Below are positions 8,759-17,200 of a stretch of DNA of 64,000 nucleotides, one piece after another (the first letter of the stretch is position 1; every line of letters starts with the position of its first letter). The DNA lies in the NCBI RefSeq assembly GCF_004331735.1, contig NZ_SJSO01000021.1:1-64000 (forward strand). Reading direction: 5' to 3'. Source of the stretch: Pedobacter psychrodurus. Its GTDB lineage: Bacteria; Bacteroidota; Bacteroidia; Sphingobacteriales; Sphingobacteriaceae. Both the position numbers and the translations under genes were made by a program. Below the pieces are notes generated by a model. It saw only the letters and a list, made by a program, of their open reading frames with translations, searched no databases and was not told the origin of the DNA.

Positions 8759-11700
8759 ATGGGTATAAGAGAAGAATTAGAAAAACGTATTTTGGTGATT
8801 GATGGTGCAATGGGTACCATGATTCAGCGATATACCTTAACCGAAGAAGATTTTAGAGGGGAGCGATTTAAAAACCATCCCTGTGATGTAAAAGGCAATA
8901 ACGATTTGCTCAACATCACACGTCCGGATATTATAAAAACGATACACCTGGAGTACCTGGCGTCTGGTGCCGACATTATCGAAACCAATACGTTCAGTAC
9001 CCAGCGCATTTCCATGGCCGATTACCAGATGGAAGACCTTTCTTACGAAATGAGTTTTGAAGGTGCACGTGTGGCAAAAGAAGCTGTAAACGAATTTATG
9101 GCGGCAAATCCAGACCGTAAATGTTTTGTTGCCGGTGCTATTGGCCCAACCAACCGTACCCTTTCCATGTCGCCGAATGTAAACGATCCTGGTTTTAGGG
9201 CAGTTTATTTTGATGAACTCGAAGAAGCTTATTATGAGCAGGTGCGTGGTTTGGTAGATGGTGGTTCTGATGTATTATTAATCGAAACCATCTTTGATAC
9301 TTTAAATGCTAAAGTGGCTATTGTAGCCATTAAAAAATATGAAGAGGTAATTGGCCGTAAATTGGAGATCATGATTTCCGGTACCATTACCGATGCCTCC
9401 GGAAGAACACTTTCAGGTCAAACTGCCGAAGCTTTCTTAAACTCTGTAATGCATGCAAAACCACTAAGTATTGGTTTTAACTGTGCTTTGGGTGCTAAAG
9501 AAATGCGCCCGCATATTGAGGAGCTTGCTGCAAAAGCTGGCTGTTATGTTTCGGCTTACCCAAATGCTGGTTTACCAAATGAGTTTGGTGCTTACGATGA
9601 GCAGCCGCATGAAACGGCACATTTGGTTGACGATTTTATTTCTTCAGGTTTTGTAAACATTGTTGGTGGCTGTTGTGGTACCACGCCAGAGCATATTGGC
9701 TGTATTGCCAAAAATGCGAGAAAAGCTGAACCGCGGAAAATACCGGTTCTTGAACCATATATGCGTTTAAGCGGATTAGAGCCTGTAACCATCACCCCAG
9801 AAAGTATTTTTGTAAATATTGGTGAAAGAACAAATATTACCGGATCCCCAAAATTCTCTAAACTGATTTTGGGTGGCGATTATGAAGCTGCATTGGCCGT
9901 TGCATTGCAACAGGTTGAAGGTGGTGCACAAGTAATCGATGTGAATATGGATGAAGGGATGTTGGATTCGGAAGCGGCAATGACCAAGTTTTTAAACCTC
10001 ATTGCTTCCGAACCAGATATTGCCAAATTGCCCATCATGGTCGATTCATCTAAATGGTCGGTTATTGAAAATGGCTTAAAATGTTTGCAGGGAAAGGGAA
10101 TTGTAAACTCTATTTCACTAAAAGAGGGTGAAGATAAATTCCGCGAAAGTGCCCGTAAAATTATGCAATATGGCGCTGCTGTGGTGGTAATGGCTTTTGA
10201 TGAGCAAGGGCAGGCCGATAATTACGAGCGTAGAAAAGAAATCTGTAAAAGAAGTTACGATATCCTGGTACACGAAATTGGTTTCCCGCCAGAGGATATT
10301 ATTTTTGATCCCAATATCTTAACCGTGGCAACAGGATTGGAGGAGCATAATAATTATGCTGTCGATTTTATAAATGCCACCCGTTGGATCAAAGAAAACT
10401 TACCTCATGCTAAAGTGAGTGGAGGGGTTTCCAACATTTCTTTCTCTTTTAGGGGGAACAATACCGTTCGTGAGGCAATGCACTCCGCATTTCTTTATCA
10501 TGCCATTCAGGCCGGTTTAGATATGGGGATCGTAAACGCAGGGATGTTAGAGGTTTATCAGGAAATTCCACCCGAATTATTAGAAAGGGTAGAAGACGTA
10601 CTGTTAAACCGTAGAGATGATGCAACAGAGCGATTGGTAGAATATGCCGATACGGTAAAATCGAAAGGTAAAGAGATAGTTAAAGATGAAGAGTGGAGAA
10701 AAGGCCCTGTTGAACAAAGATTGTCGCATTCACTGGTAAAGGGAATTGTTGAGTATCTGGATGATGATGTGGAAGAAGCCAGACAAAAATATGCCCGCCC
10801 TATTCAGGTAATCGAAGGGCCATTGATGGATGGAATGAACATCGTTGGTGATTTATTCGGTGCCGGAAAGATGTTCTTACCTCAGGTAGTAAAATCGGCA
10901 AGGGTAATGAAAAAGGCTGTAGCCTATTTATTGCCATTTATCGAACAGGAGAAATTAGATAACCCCGATCGAAATCAAAGTTCATCAGCAGGAAGAGTAT
11001 TAATGGCCACTGTAAAAGGCGATGTGCATGATATTGGAAAAAATATTGTGGGTGTGGTATTGGCCTGTAATAACTTCGAAATTGTAGATATGGGTGTGAT
11101 GGTTCCCGCACAGGAAATCATTAAAAAAGCCAAAGAAATAAATGCCGATATTATTGGTTTAAGTGGATTGATTACGCCATCGCTGGATGAAATGGTTCAT
11201 TTTGCCAAAGAGATGGAGCGCGAAGGTTTTACCATTCCATTAATTATCGGAGGAGCCACAACCTCAAGAATTCACGCTGCGGTAAAAGTAGCGCCGAATT
11301 ATTCGGGCCCAGCTATTCATGTGTTAGATGCTTCGAGAAGCGTTACCGTTTGCAGCACCTTAATGAATCCTGAAACAAAAGACGATTATGTGGCAGGCAT
11401 CAGGGCAGAATATGACAAAGCCCGCGAAGCGCATTTAAACAAGCGATCGGATAAACGTTTTAAAACGCTTGAAGAAGCCCGCGAAAATAAATTTAAGATC
11501 GATTTTCAGCCAAACTTACCTGTACCAGAATTTACAGGTACAAGGGTTTTCGATAATTACCCTTTAGAAGAACTGGTTCCATATATCGATTGGACACCGT
11601 TTTTCCATACCTGGGAACTTCGTGGCAGTTATCCGAAAATTTTCGATGATAAAAATGTAGGCGACGAAGCAAAGAAACTTTTTGATGATGCACAGACATT

Positions 11701-12457
11701 ATTAAAACGCATCCTCGACGAAAAACTGTTAACAGCAAGGGCCGTAATCGGTTTTTGGCCAGCAAATACCGTAGGAGACGACATCGAGTTGAGAGTTGAG
11801 AGTGTTGAGTTGGGAGACTCCAAACCCCAAACTTCAAACTCCAAACTTGTTAAAATACACACCCTCCGCCAGCAGGCCGAAAAGGTAGATGGGCAGCCTT
11901 ATTATGCCTTATCTGATTTTATTGCACCGAAGGAAAGTGGTATTCAGGATTATTTTGGTGGTTTTGCAGTAACGGCAGGTATCGGGATTGATGAACTGGT
12001 GAATGAGTTTGAATCCAATTACGATGATTATAACAGCATCATGGCCAAAGCACTGGCCGATCGTTTAGCTGAGGCTTTTGCAGAACGCTTGCACGAACGT
12101 GTACGTAAAGAATATTGGGGTTATGCACAGGATGAAAATTTGAGCAACCAGGAATTGATTAAAGAAGAATACGCAGGTATCCGTCCAGCGCCAGGTTATC
12201 CTGCCTGCCCGGAGCACACCGAAAAGGGAACTTTATTCCAGTTACTTGATGCGGAGAATAAAATCGGACTACATTTAACCGAAAGTTATGCAATGTACCC
12301 AACAGCAGCGGTAAGCGGGTTTTATTTCGCACACCCCGATTCGAGGTATTTTGGATTAGGAAAAATAACCAAAGACCAGATTGAAGATTACGCCATCAGA
12401 AAAGATATGCCGATTGAAGAAGTGGAGCGATGGTTAAGTCCGAATTTAGCTTATTAA
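8759..12457 (+). CDS. metH: Cobalamin-dependent methionine synthase
   Basis: A full-length 1232-residue MetH. The N-terminal homocysteine domain carries the zinc cysteines in FNCALG and GGCCGTTPEH. The pterin domain (FVNIGERTNITGSPKF) binds methyltetrahydrofolate. The cobalamin domain has DVHDIGKN with His757 as the lower cobalt ligand. The C-terminal activation domain binds SAM (RPAPGYPACPEHTEK). It makes methionine from homocysteine in the cytoplasm. A SAM-I riboswitch and metF flank it, a coherent methionine unit. Odd feature: residues 1010-1030 are encoded by a palindromic low-complexity insertion (11786-11849) in the activation domain. The frame is kept and all other motifs are intact, so the gene is probably functional. 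Confidence 0.97.
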   Translation: MGIREELEKRILVIDGAMGTMIQRYTLTEEDFRGERFKNHPCDVKGNNDLLNITRPDIIKTIHLEYLASGADIIETNTFSTQRISMADYQMEDLSYEMSFEGARVAKEAVNEFMAANPDRKCFVAGAIGPTNRTLSMSPNVNDPGFRAVYFDELEEAYYEQVRGLVDGGSDVLLIETIFDTLNAKVAIVAIKKYEEVIGRKLEIMISGTITDASGRTLSGQTAEAFLNSVMHAKPLSIGFNCALGAKEMRPHIEELAAKAGCYVSAYPNAGLPNEFGAYDEQPHETAHLVDDFISSGFVNIVGGCCGTTPEHIGCIAKNARKAEPRKIPVLEPYMRLSGLEPVTITPESIFVNIGERTNITGSPKFSKLILGGDYEAALAVALQQVEGGAQVIDVNMDEGMLDSEAAMTKFLNLIASEPDIAKLPIMVDSSKWSVIENGLKCLQGKGIVNSISLKEGEDKFRESARKIMQYGAAVVVMAFDEQGQADNYERRKEICKRSYDILVHEIGFPPEDIIFDPNILTVATGLEEHNNYAVDFINATRWIKENLPHAKVSGGVSNISFSFRGNNTVREAMHSAFLYHAIQAGLDMGIVNAGMLEVYQEIPPELLERVEDVLLNRRDDATERLVEYADTVKSKGKEIVKDEEWRKGPVEQRLSHSLVKGIVEYLDDDVEEARQKYARPIQVIEGPLMDGMNIVGDLFGAGKMFLPQVVKSARVMKKAVAYLLPFIEQEKLDNPDRNQSSSAGRVLMATVKGDVHDIGKNIVGVVLACNNFEIVDMGVMVPAQEIIKKAKEINADIIGLSGLITPSLDEMVHFAKEMEREGFTIPLIIGGATTSRIHAAVKVAPNYSGPAIHVLDASRSVTVCSTLMNPETKDDYVAGIRAEYDKAREAHLNKRSDKRFKTLEEARENKFKIDFQPNLPVPEFTGTRVFDNYPLEELVPYIDWTPFFHTWELRGSYPKIFDDKNVGDEAKKLFDDAQTLLKRILDEKLLTARAVIGFWPANTVGDDIELRVESVELGDSKPQTSNSKLVKIHTLRQQAEKVDGQPYYALSDFIAPKESGIQDYFGGFAVTAGIGIDELVNEFESNYDDYNSIMAKALADRLAEAFAERLHERVRKEYWGYAQDENLSNQELIKEEYAGIRPAPGYPACPEHTEKGTLFQLLDAENKIGLHLTESYAMYPTAAVSGFYFAHPDSRYFGLGKITKDQIEDYAIRKDMPIEEVERWLSPNLAY
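11786..11849. repeat. word palindrome inserted in frame in metH
   Basis: GAGTTGAGAGTTGAGAGTG-type words are followed by ACTCCAAACCCCAAACTTC-type complements, the same architecture as the intergenic elements. It codes for a polar linker (ELRVESVELG then DSKPQTSNSKL) between VGDDI and VKIHTLRQQ. Confidence 0.7.
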
Positions 12458-12530
12458 CCCCCAGCCCCTAAAGGGAGGGAATCATATACAAATTAAAAAT
12501 TTAATGTCCCGATTAATCGGGATTAGGGTT

Positions 12531-13484
12531 ATGAAGATTACAGACCATATAAAAAGCGCAAAGGGTAAAACCTTATTCTCTTTTGAATTATTACCTCCTG
12601 TTAAAGGACAAAGCATACAATGGATTTATGATGCTATAGAACCATTATTGGAGTTTAATCCACCTTTTATTGATGTGACTTCGCTCCGCGAGGATTACAT
12701 TTATAAAGAACAGGGAAACGGGCTCTTGCAAAAGGTGTCTTACCGCAAGCGCCCGGGTACCATTGCCATTTGTGCGGCTATTATTCATAAATATAAGGTT
12801 GATGCCGTTCCGCATCTCATTTGCGGTGGATTTACCAAGGAAGAAACCGAAAATGCATTGATCGATCTGCAGTTTTTGGGCATTGATAATGTGTTAGCAT
12901 TGCGAGGCGATGCACGTAAGGCAGATGGGAATTTCGTGCCAACTCCTGGCGGACACTGTTATGCCACTGATTTAATCGAACACATTAAAAACCACAACGA
13001 GGGTAAGTTCTTGCATGAAGATGTGGAAACCTTTAAAAGTGATTTCTGTATTGGCGTTGCAGGTTATCCTGAAAAGCATTTCGAAGCACCGAATATGAAT
13101 ACCGATTTCAAATACCTGAAAAAGAAGGTGGAGTCGGGTGCCGAATTTATTGTTACACAGATGTTTTTTGATAACCAGAAATATTTCGATTTTGTAAAGA
13201 AATGCAGGGAAAACGATATCAATGTTCCGATTATACCAGGTTTGAAACCGATCAGTACTTTGTCACAGTTAAATGTGCTGCCTAAGATTTTTCACATCGA
13301 CTTACCCGATGAGTTAACTGATGCACTATCGCACGCTAAAAATAATAACGAGGCGAAAGAAATTGGTACAGAAGCCATGATTAAACAATGTAAAGAACTG
13401 ATTGATTTTGGCGCTCCGGTATTACACTTTTATACCATGGGCCGCCCAGAACAGACTAAAAAGATTGCAAAAGCTATTTTTTAA
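12531..13484 (+). CDS. metF: 5,10-methylenetetrahydrofolate reductase
   Basis: 317 residues from the ATG at 12531 (MKITDHIKSAKGKTLFSFELLPP). An ATG at 12504 would add nine residues, but that stretch overlaps a small palindrome (CCCGATTAATCGGG) and lies outside the family start. Family motifs are FSFELLPP, IDVTSLREDY (the MetF TxG-like region), LALRGDA (folate/FAD loop), GVAGYPEKH and FIVTQMFFDN. The FAD enzyme supplies methyltetrahydrofolate to MetH, which is the preceding gene, 73 bases upstream. It is probably cotranscribed with metH and hence under the same SAM riboswitch. Confidence 0.95.
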   Translation: MKITDHIKSAKGKTLFSFELLPPVKGQSIQWIYDAIEPLLEFNPPFIDVTSLREDYIYKEQGNGLLQKVSYRKRPGTIAICAAIIHKYKVDAVPHLICGGFTKEETENALIDLQFLGIDNVLALRGDARKADGNFVPTPGGHCYATDLIEHIKNHNEGKFLHEDVETFKSDFCIGVAGYPEKHFEAPNMNTDFKYLKKKVESGAEFIVTQMFFDNQKYFDFVKKCRENDINVPIIPGLKPISTLSQLNVLPKIFHIDLPDELTDALSHAKNNNEAKEIGTEAMIKQCKELIDFGAPVLHFYTMGRPEQTKKIAKAIF

Positions 13485-13497
13485 TAAATCTTTATAA

Positions 13498-13530
13498 AGA
13501 CTTCGCAGGTTTCTAAAACCTGCGAGGTCT
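13498..13530. repeat. perfect-type hairpin after metF
   Basis: AGACTTCGCAGGTTT (13498-13512) pairs with AAACCTGCGAGGTCT (13516-13530), a 15-bp stem with one G-T pair and a three-base loop. No T-run follows, so it is a dispersed palindrome or a weak terminator rather than a standard intrinsic terminator. A further REP-like hairpin (GCTTTTCA and GATGAAAAGC) lies at about 13600-13640. Confidence 0.55.
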
Positions 13531-13642
13531 AAAGCTACTGCAAATTGCTATCTGCCAACTGATTTGAGCGTTACCCAATCCCGGAAATAGGGAAAGGGTC
13601 AGGCTTTTCAGGGCTTCGCTCCGGTACCGATGAAAAGCATTT

Positions 13643-13765
13643 ATGACCCTAGCATTTTATAACGGGAAGAAAGGAATACGTGCTGCTTTTGTAAACTGGA
13701 GAATATCAGCCCCTGATGTGGAGCTGGCTACTGCCGCAATGCTCGAAATTATTACAGAACTTTAA
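13643..13765 (+). pseudogene. C-terminal remnant of a PLP-dependent decarboxylase
   Basis: An in-frame stretch of 40 codons ends at a TAA at 13763. GKKGIRAAFVNWRISAPDVE resembles the last strand-helix unit of aromatic amino acid-type PLP decarboxylases, where an 'R-x-x-x-x-N-W-x-T-x-x-D-V' pattern precedes the C-terminal helix. A stop codon lies just upstream in the same frame and a REP-like palindrome occupies the place of the rest of the gene. It therefore looks like the tail of a lost gene, not a functional small protein. The family assignment rests on a short motif. Confidence 0.45.
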
Positions 13766-13775
13766 CCTTAAATTT

Positions 13776-13805
13776 ATTGTTTTTAATACATAGGGCTTAT
13801 ATTTG
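13776..13805 (+). promoter_or_regulatory. Bacteroidota-type promoter for the next gene
   Basis: ATTG (13776-13779), an 18-base spacer and TATATTTG (13798-13805), which fits TAnnTTTG. The ATG follows five bases after the box, so the mRNA would be leaderless or nearly so. Confidence 0.45.
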
Positions 13806-13810
13806 CAGCA

Positions 13811-14113
13811 ATGAATTTTTATGCCTTTAAATACATCCTCATTAGCTGCATTGCAATAACTTTTTTCTTAAAAGTGAGCCATGTGGTTTCGTATTTAAGC
13901 TATTCTGCCAACAATGTTGAACTTTTATCCACAAACGATGATGCAACAGAAAAGGAAGAAAAGAAAGTGGAACCCGAATACGCTATCCAGCAGACCATGT
14001 TTCATGGCGATATCAATTTTACCTTTCAAACTTCAAAAAAGGTGATTATTCCTGATCATTCTTTCCAATTGGCTTACTTTCCAGAGGTTTTAACACCGCC
14101 GCCTTCCGTATAA
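13811..14113 (+). CDS. small membrane-anchored protein of unknown function
   Basis: 100 residues. One N-terminal hydrophobic segment (about residues 6-30, YILISCIAITFFLKVSHVVSYL) is followed by an acidic/basic linker (DDATEKEEKKVEPEY) and a C-terminal part ending in a proline run (TPPPSV). The layout suggests a single-pass or cleaved envelope protein. Nothing in it matches a family I know. It precedes a second small secreted protein by 80 bases on the same strand. Confidence 0.6.
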   Translation: MNFYAFKYILISCIAITFFLKVSHVVSYLSYSANNVELLSTNDDATEKEEKKVEPEYAIQQTMFHGDINFTFQTSKKVIIPDHSFQLAYFPEVLTPPPSV

Positions 14114-14193
14114 ATATATCTTTTAGGTTTATTTCTTGTTTCACAAAAATGTGGAACTCAATTTTCTATTTCAAAAATTACAAAATAATATAT

Positions 14194-14607
14194 ATGAAAC
14201 GAGCAATTTCATTTGCAGTGCTGTTAATCGCTGCCTCTTTAAAAATCAGTGCACAAGAAGTTGTGCAGAACAATGTTAAACCTGTAGAAAATGCCTTAGG
14301 CCAGGTTACTAAACTCGAGCCGGTAAGTTTTAATTATGATAAAGCCTGGGCCGAAAAACTGAAGTTATCTGCCAAACCACAGTATGGTTTTGTAGGTGTT
14401 GACGCAAAGGCAGCCGTTCCGGGTATCGTTTCGGTGCAGTCAAAAGATTATAGTTCTGGCAAAAATGCTTTTAAAAGCGCCACCATTACTAAGGTAGATT
14501 ACGAAAGTTTAATTCCGCTTTTAGTTGCCAGTATAAAGGAGCAACAGCAACAGATTGAAGCGCTACAGCGCGAGCTGAAAACACTGAAATCGCAAAACAC
14601 TAAATAA
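14194..14607 (+). CDS. secreted protein with S74-like chaperone-type C-terminus
   Basis: 137 residues from ATG 14194, chosen because MKRAISFAVLLIAASLKISAQ is a signal peptide; an upstream ATG at 14149 adds fifteen non-signal residues. The mature part contains LEPVSFNYD, QYGFVGVDAKAAVPGIV and VDYESLIPLLVASIKEQQQQ followed by a short coiled coil. This resembles the intramolecular chaperone (peptidase S74) domain at the end of many Bacteroidota tail-fibre-like surface proteins, but it stands alone without a fibre. Whether it still self-cleaves or trimerises is unknown. An intrinsic terminator follows. Confidence 0.65.
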   Translation: MKRAISFAVLLIAASLKISAQEVVQNNVKPVENALGQVTKLEPVSFNYDKAWAEKLKLSAKPQYGFVGVDAKAAVPGIVSVQSKDYSSGKNAFKSATITKVDYESLIPLLVASIKEQQQQIEALQRELKTLKSQNTK

Positions 14608-14624
14608 CTAAATAAATAATAATG

Positions 14625-14651
14625 AATCCCGATGAAAATCGGGATTTTTTT
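14625..14651 (+). terminator. intrinsic terminator
   Basis: AATCCCGAT-GAAA-ATCGGGATT followed by a T-run, 17 bases after the stop of the secreted-protein gene. Confidence 0.85.
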
Positions 14652-14749
14652 ATTCTGCGTTCTTTTTGTATTTCGGTATTTTACAGTTCGAAACGATTAA
14701 AAGGGATTGCGCAGGCGAGTATGAAATCTGGACATTAATCTGATAGATA

Positions 14750-14823
14750 CGTCATTCCCGCGCAGGCGGGAATCTTAATGCCTGTTACTCGCATTAGGAT
14801 TCCCAATCAAGTTGGGAATGACG
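14750..14823. repeat. REP-like hairpin CGTCATTCCC...GGGAATGACG
   Basis: Outer arms CGTCATTCCC and GGGAATGACG enclose a second inverted pair (CCCGCGCAGGCGGGAATC). The inner block is the same as the one in the dispersed element at about 1082-1101. It lies between two convergent genes (the secreted protein and thrC). Confidence 0.65.
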
Positions 14824-14853
14824 AACTTTCGAAATAGAAGTGTATTTTACTTA

Positions 14854-16161
14854 TTACCCTCTAAGCAAATAATTTTTAAATCCTTCAAAATCCACACCTA
14901 ACTGATCAGCGTGTTTTGGTTTGCTTTCTAAGGCTTTTACCTGCTCAGGGATTTCTATTTTAGCCGCGATATCGGCAGGGAAAATATCAGGGAATTTGCA
15001 GGCATGTGCAGTAGATAAGAAAACTGCGGCGCTCTCGTCTGTAGGGTTTTCATTTCTGTATTTTTCAACTGCTAAATAAGCTATAGCAGTATGCGGACAA
15101 GCAACATAGTTTAATTTGCTATCAATTTCTTTGATGGCTTCTAATGTTTCATCATCAGTGAAACGGTAAGAAGTAACCACTTTTTTTATTGCTTCTATAT
15201 CCTGATTAAACAGGTCCATAATGCGCACCCAATTGCTTGGTGCACCAACATCCATGGCATTCGAGTAGGTTTGGGTTGATGGCTTGGTTTCATAAACACC
15301 GCTTTCTAAAAAGCGTGGCACAGTATCATTAACATTGGTAGCGGCGATAAACTGTTTAACAGGCAATCCTAGTTTGTATGCCAATAAACCGGCGCCGATA
15401 TTCCCAAAGTTTCCACTGGGTACCGAAAATACCACATCTTTAAAACCTTGTTTTTTCAGTTGGGCATAGGTGTTGAAGTAGTAAAATGTTTGCGGAATTA
15501 ATCTCGAAATGTTAATCGAATTGGCAGAAGTTAATCTGAATTTAGCATTCAGTTCATCATCCGCGAAAGCTTGTTTAACCAAAGCCTGGCAGTCGTCAAA
15601 AGTGCCTTTTACTTCAATGGCCCGGATATTCTCGCCATTGGTGGTTAATTGCAGTTCCTGTATCGGACTCACTTTCCCTTCTGGGTAAAGAATAGTTACC
15701 CTGGTATTCGGTACACCTAAGAAACCCAGAGCCACTGCGCCACCGGTATCGCCCGAAGTAGCCACCAGGACATCTAAAAGTTGTTCGCCATCTTTTAAGA
15801 AATAAGCCATCACACGGCTCATGAAACGAGCGCCAAAATCTTTAAAAGCTAAAGATGGGCCATGGAACAATTCGAGAACAAAGGTTTTGTCATCTAATTT
15901 AACAGCTGGTGCTTCAAAATTAATGGCATCATCAATTAAAGTTTTTAAATCCCCGGTAGGAATCTCATCTTTTAATAAAGTTGAAGCTACTTTATAAGCA
16001 ATTTCAGGTAAAGAATACTGTTCAATATTCTGGATAAATTCGGCATCCAATTGAGGGATTTCAACAGGCATATATAGGCCTTTATCCTGTGGCATGCTGT
16101 TAAAAACGGCTTCTTTGAAAGAAACACGTAAATCTTTATTGTTGGTTGAGTATAGTTTCAT
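14854..16161 (-). CDS. thrC: Threonine synthase
   Basis: 435 residues, PLP-dependent, fold type II. The N-terminus MKLYSTNNKDLRVSFKEAV is typical of bacterial ThrC. The PLP lysine is in SLAFKDFGARF, the phosphate loop is in VATSGDTGGAVA, and SVPSGNFGNIGAGLLA is a further family block. It converts O-phosphohomoserine to threonine. It is the last gene of the thrA-thrB-thrC unit on the minus strand and is separated from thrB by an 88-base gap filled by a word palindrome. Confidence 0.96.
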   Translation of the reverse strand: MKLYSTNNKDLRVSFKEAVFNSMPQDKGLYMPVEIPQLDAEFIQNIEQYSLPEIAYKVASTLLKDEIPTGDLKTLIDDAINFEAPAVKLDDKTFVLELFHGPSLAFKDFGARFMSRVMAYFLKDGEQLLDVLVATSGDTGGAVALGFLGVPNTRVTILYPEGKVSPIQELQLTTNGENIRAIEVKGTFDDCQALVKQAFADDELNAKFRLTSANSINISRLIPQTFYYFNTYAQLKKQGFKDVVFSVPSGNFGNIGAGLLAYKLGLPVKQFIAATNVNDTVPRFLESGVYETKPSTQTYSNAMDVGAPSNWVRIMDLFNQDIEAIKKVVTSYRFTDDETLEAIKEIDSKLNYVACPHTAIAYLAVEKYRNENPTDESAAVFLSTAHACKFPDIFPADIAAKIEIPEQVKALESKPKHADQLGVDFEGFKNYLLRG

Positions 16162-16168
16162 TTTTTAT

Positions 16169-16249
16169 GAGGTTGGAGGGTTGAAAGGTTGAAGGTTGGA
16201 AGGTTTTGGATGCTTAGCCCTCTACCTTTAAACCATCTACCTTCCAGCC
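16169..16249. repeat. word palindrome between thrB and thrC
   Basis: GGTTGGAGGGTTGAAAGGTTG-type words are followed by complements (CTACCTTTAAACCATCTACC). It lies inside the thr operon and would form a hairpin in the thrABC mRNA. Confidence 0.55.
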
Positions 16250-17185
16250 TTAAGAAATTACTCTCGGTCCTTCGGCGTTAACCGGAGAAACAAAAGCTTT
16301 GCTATTAATATTTATTTTATGTAAATGTTGCTGTTGCAATTTGGTTATTTTTCTAGCCGTTTCTTCATCTTTGGTCAATGCGAAAACAGATGGGCCAGAA
16401 CCTGATATTCCGAAGCCAATTGCGCCATTTTCCATAGCCAATTTTCTCATTTCTTCAAAACCCGGTATCAAAATCGAACGTGTTGGCTCTACCAGAACGT
16501 CTTTCATGCTTCTTCCAATCAGATCAAAATCGTTCATAAACAATCCACTCACCAAGCCTGCAACATTTCCCCACTGGGTAACCGCATCTTTTAATGCCAC
16601 CTTACTGCGAATCATTTGGCGTGCATCTTTGGTGGGTACATCTACTTCTGGGTAAACAATTGCCGCATACATTCCTGCCGGAGTAGGTAAAGAAATCACA
16701 TCAAGTGGTTCGTAACTTCTTACCAATACAAAGCCGCCTAACAAAGCAGGGGCAACATTATCGGCATGGCCATAACCACAGGCAAGTTCTTCACCTTTCA
16801 TTGCAAAGGGAACCAGCTCTTTAGTGGTTAATAAGTCGCCCATTAATTTGTTAATGGCAAACAAACCAGCAACTGTACTGGCCGAGCTTGAGCCCAATCC
16901 ACTGCCAATAGGCATTTTCTTATGCAGTTCAATTTCTACGCCTACATCTAAACGGTTTACATGCTTTAAATAATGCTGAACACTTGCACTTACGGTATTT
17001 TTTGCTGCATCTAAAGGCAAACGGCCATCATCGCCAGTAATTCTTTTAATCACCACACCTGGTGTATCGGTAAATCGCATTTCAACTTCATCACCAGGTT
17101 CGTTTACAGCGAAACCCAGTACATCGAAACCACAAACTACGTTTGCAACGGTTGCCGGGGCGAAAACTTTTATACTATTTTTCAT
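16250..17185 (-). CDS. thrB: Homoserine kinase
   Basis: 311 residues of the GHMP kinase family. The ATP loop is PIGSGLGSSSAS (about 92-103), the N-terminal motif is FAPATVANVVCGFDVLGFA, and GFGISGSGPSVFAL is the third GHMP motif. It phosphorylates homoserine for ThrC. Its start is 15 bases from the end of thrA, so the two are certainly cotranscribed. Confidence 0.96.
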   Translation of the reverse strand: MKNSIKVFAPATVANVVCGFDVLGFAVNEPGDEVEMRFTDTPGVVIKRITGDDGRLPLDAAKNTVSASVQHYLKHVNRLDVGVEIELHKKMPIGSGLGSSSASTVAGLFAINKLMGDLLTTKELVPFAMKGEELACGYGHADNVAPALLGGFVLVRSYEPLDVISLPTPAGMYAAIVYPEVDVPTKDARQMIRSKVALKDAVTQWGNVAGLVSGLFMNDFDLIGRSMKDVLVEPTRSILIPGFEEMRKLAMENGAIGFGISGSGPSVFALTKDEETARKITKLQQQHLHKININSKAFVSPVNAEGPRVIS

Positions 17186-17200
17186 TATTAATTGGCTTAG

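Noticed and set aside
12504..12530. Earlier metF start
   Set aside because: The added residues come from a small palindrome and are outside the family N-terminus.
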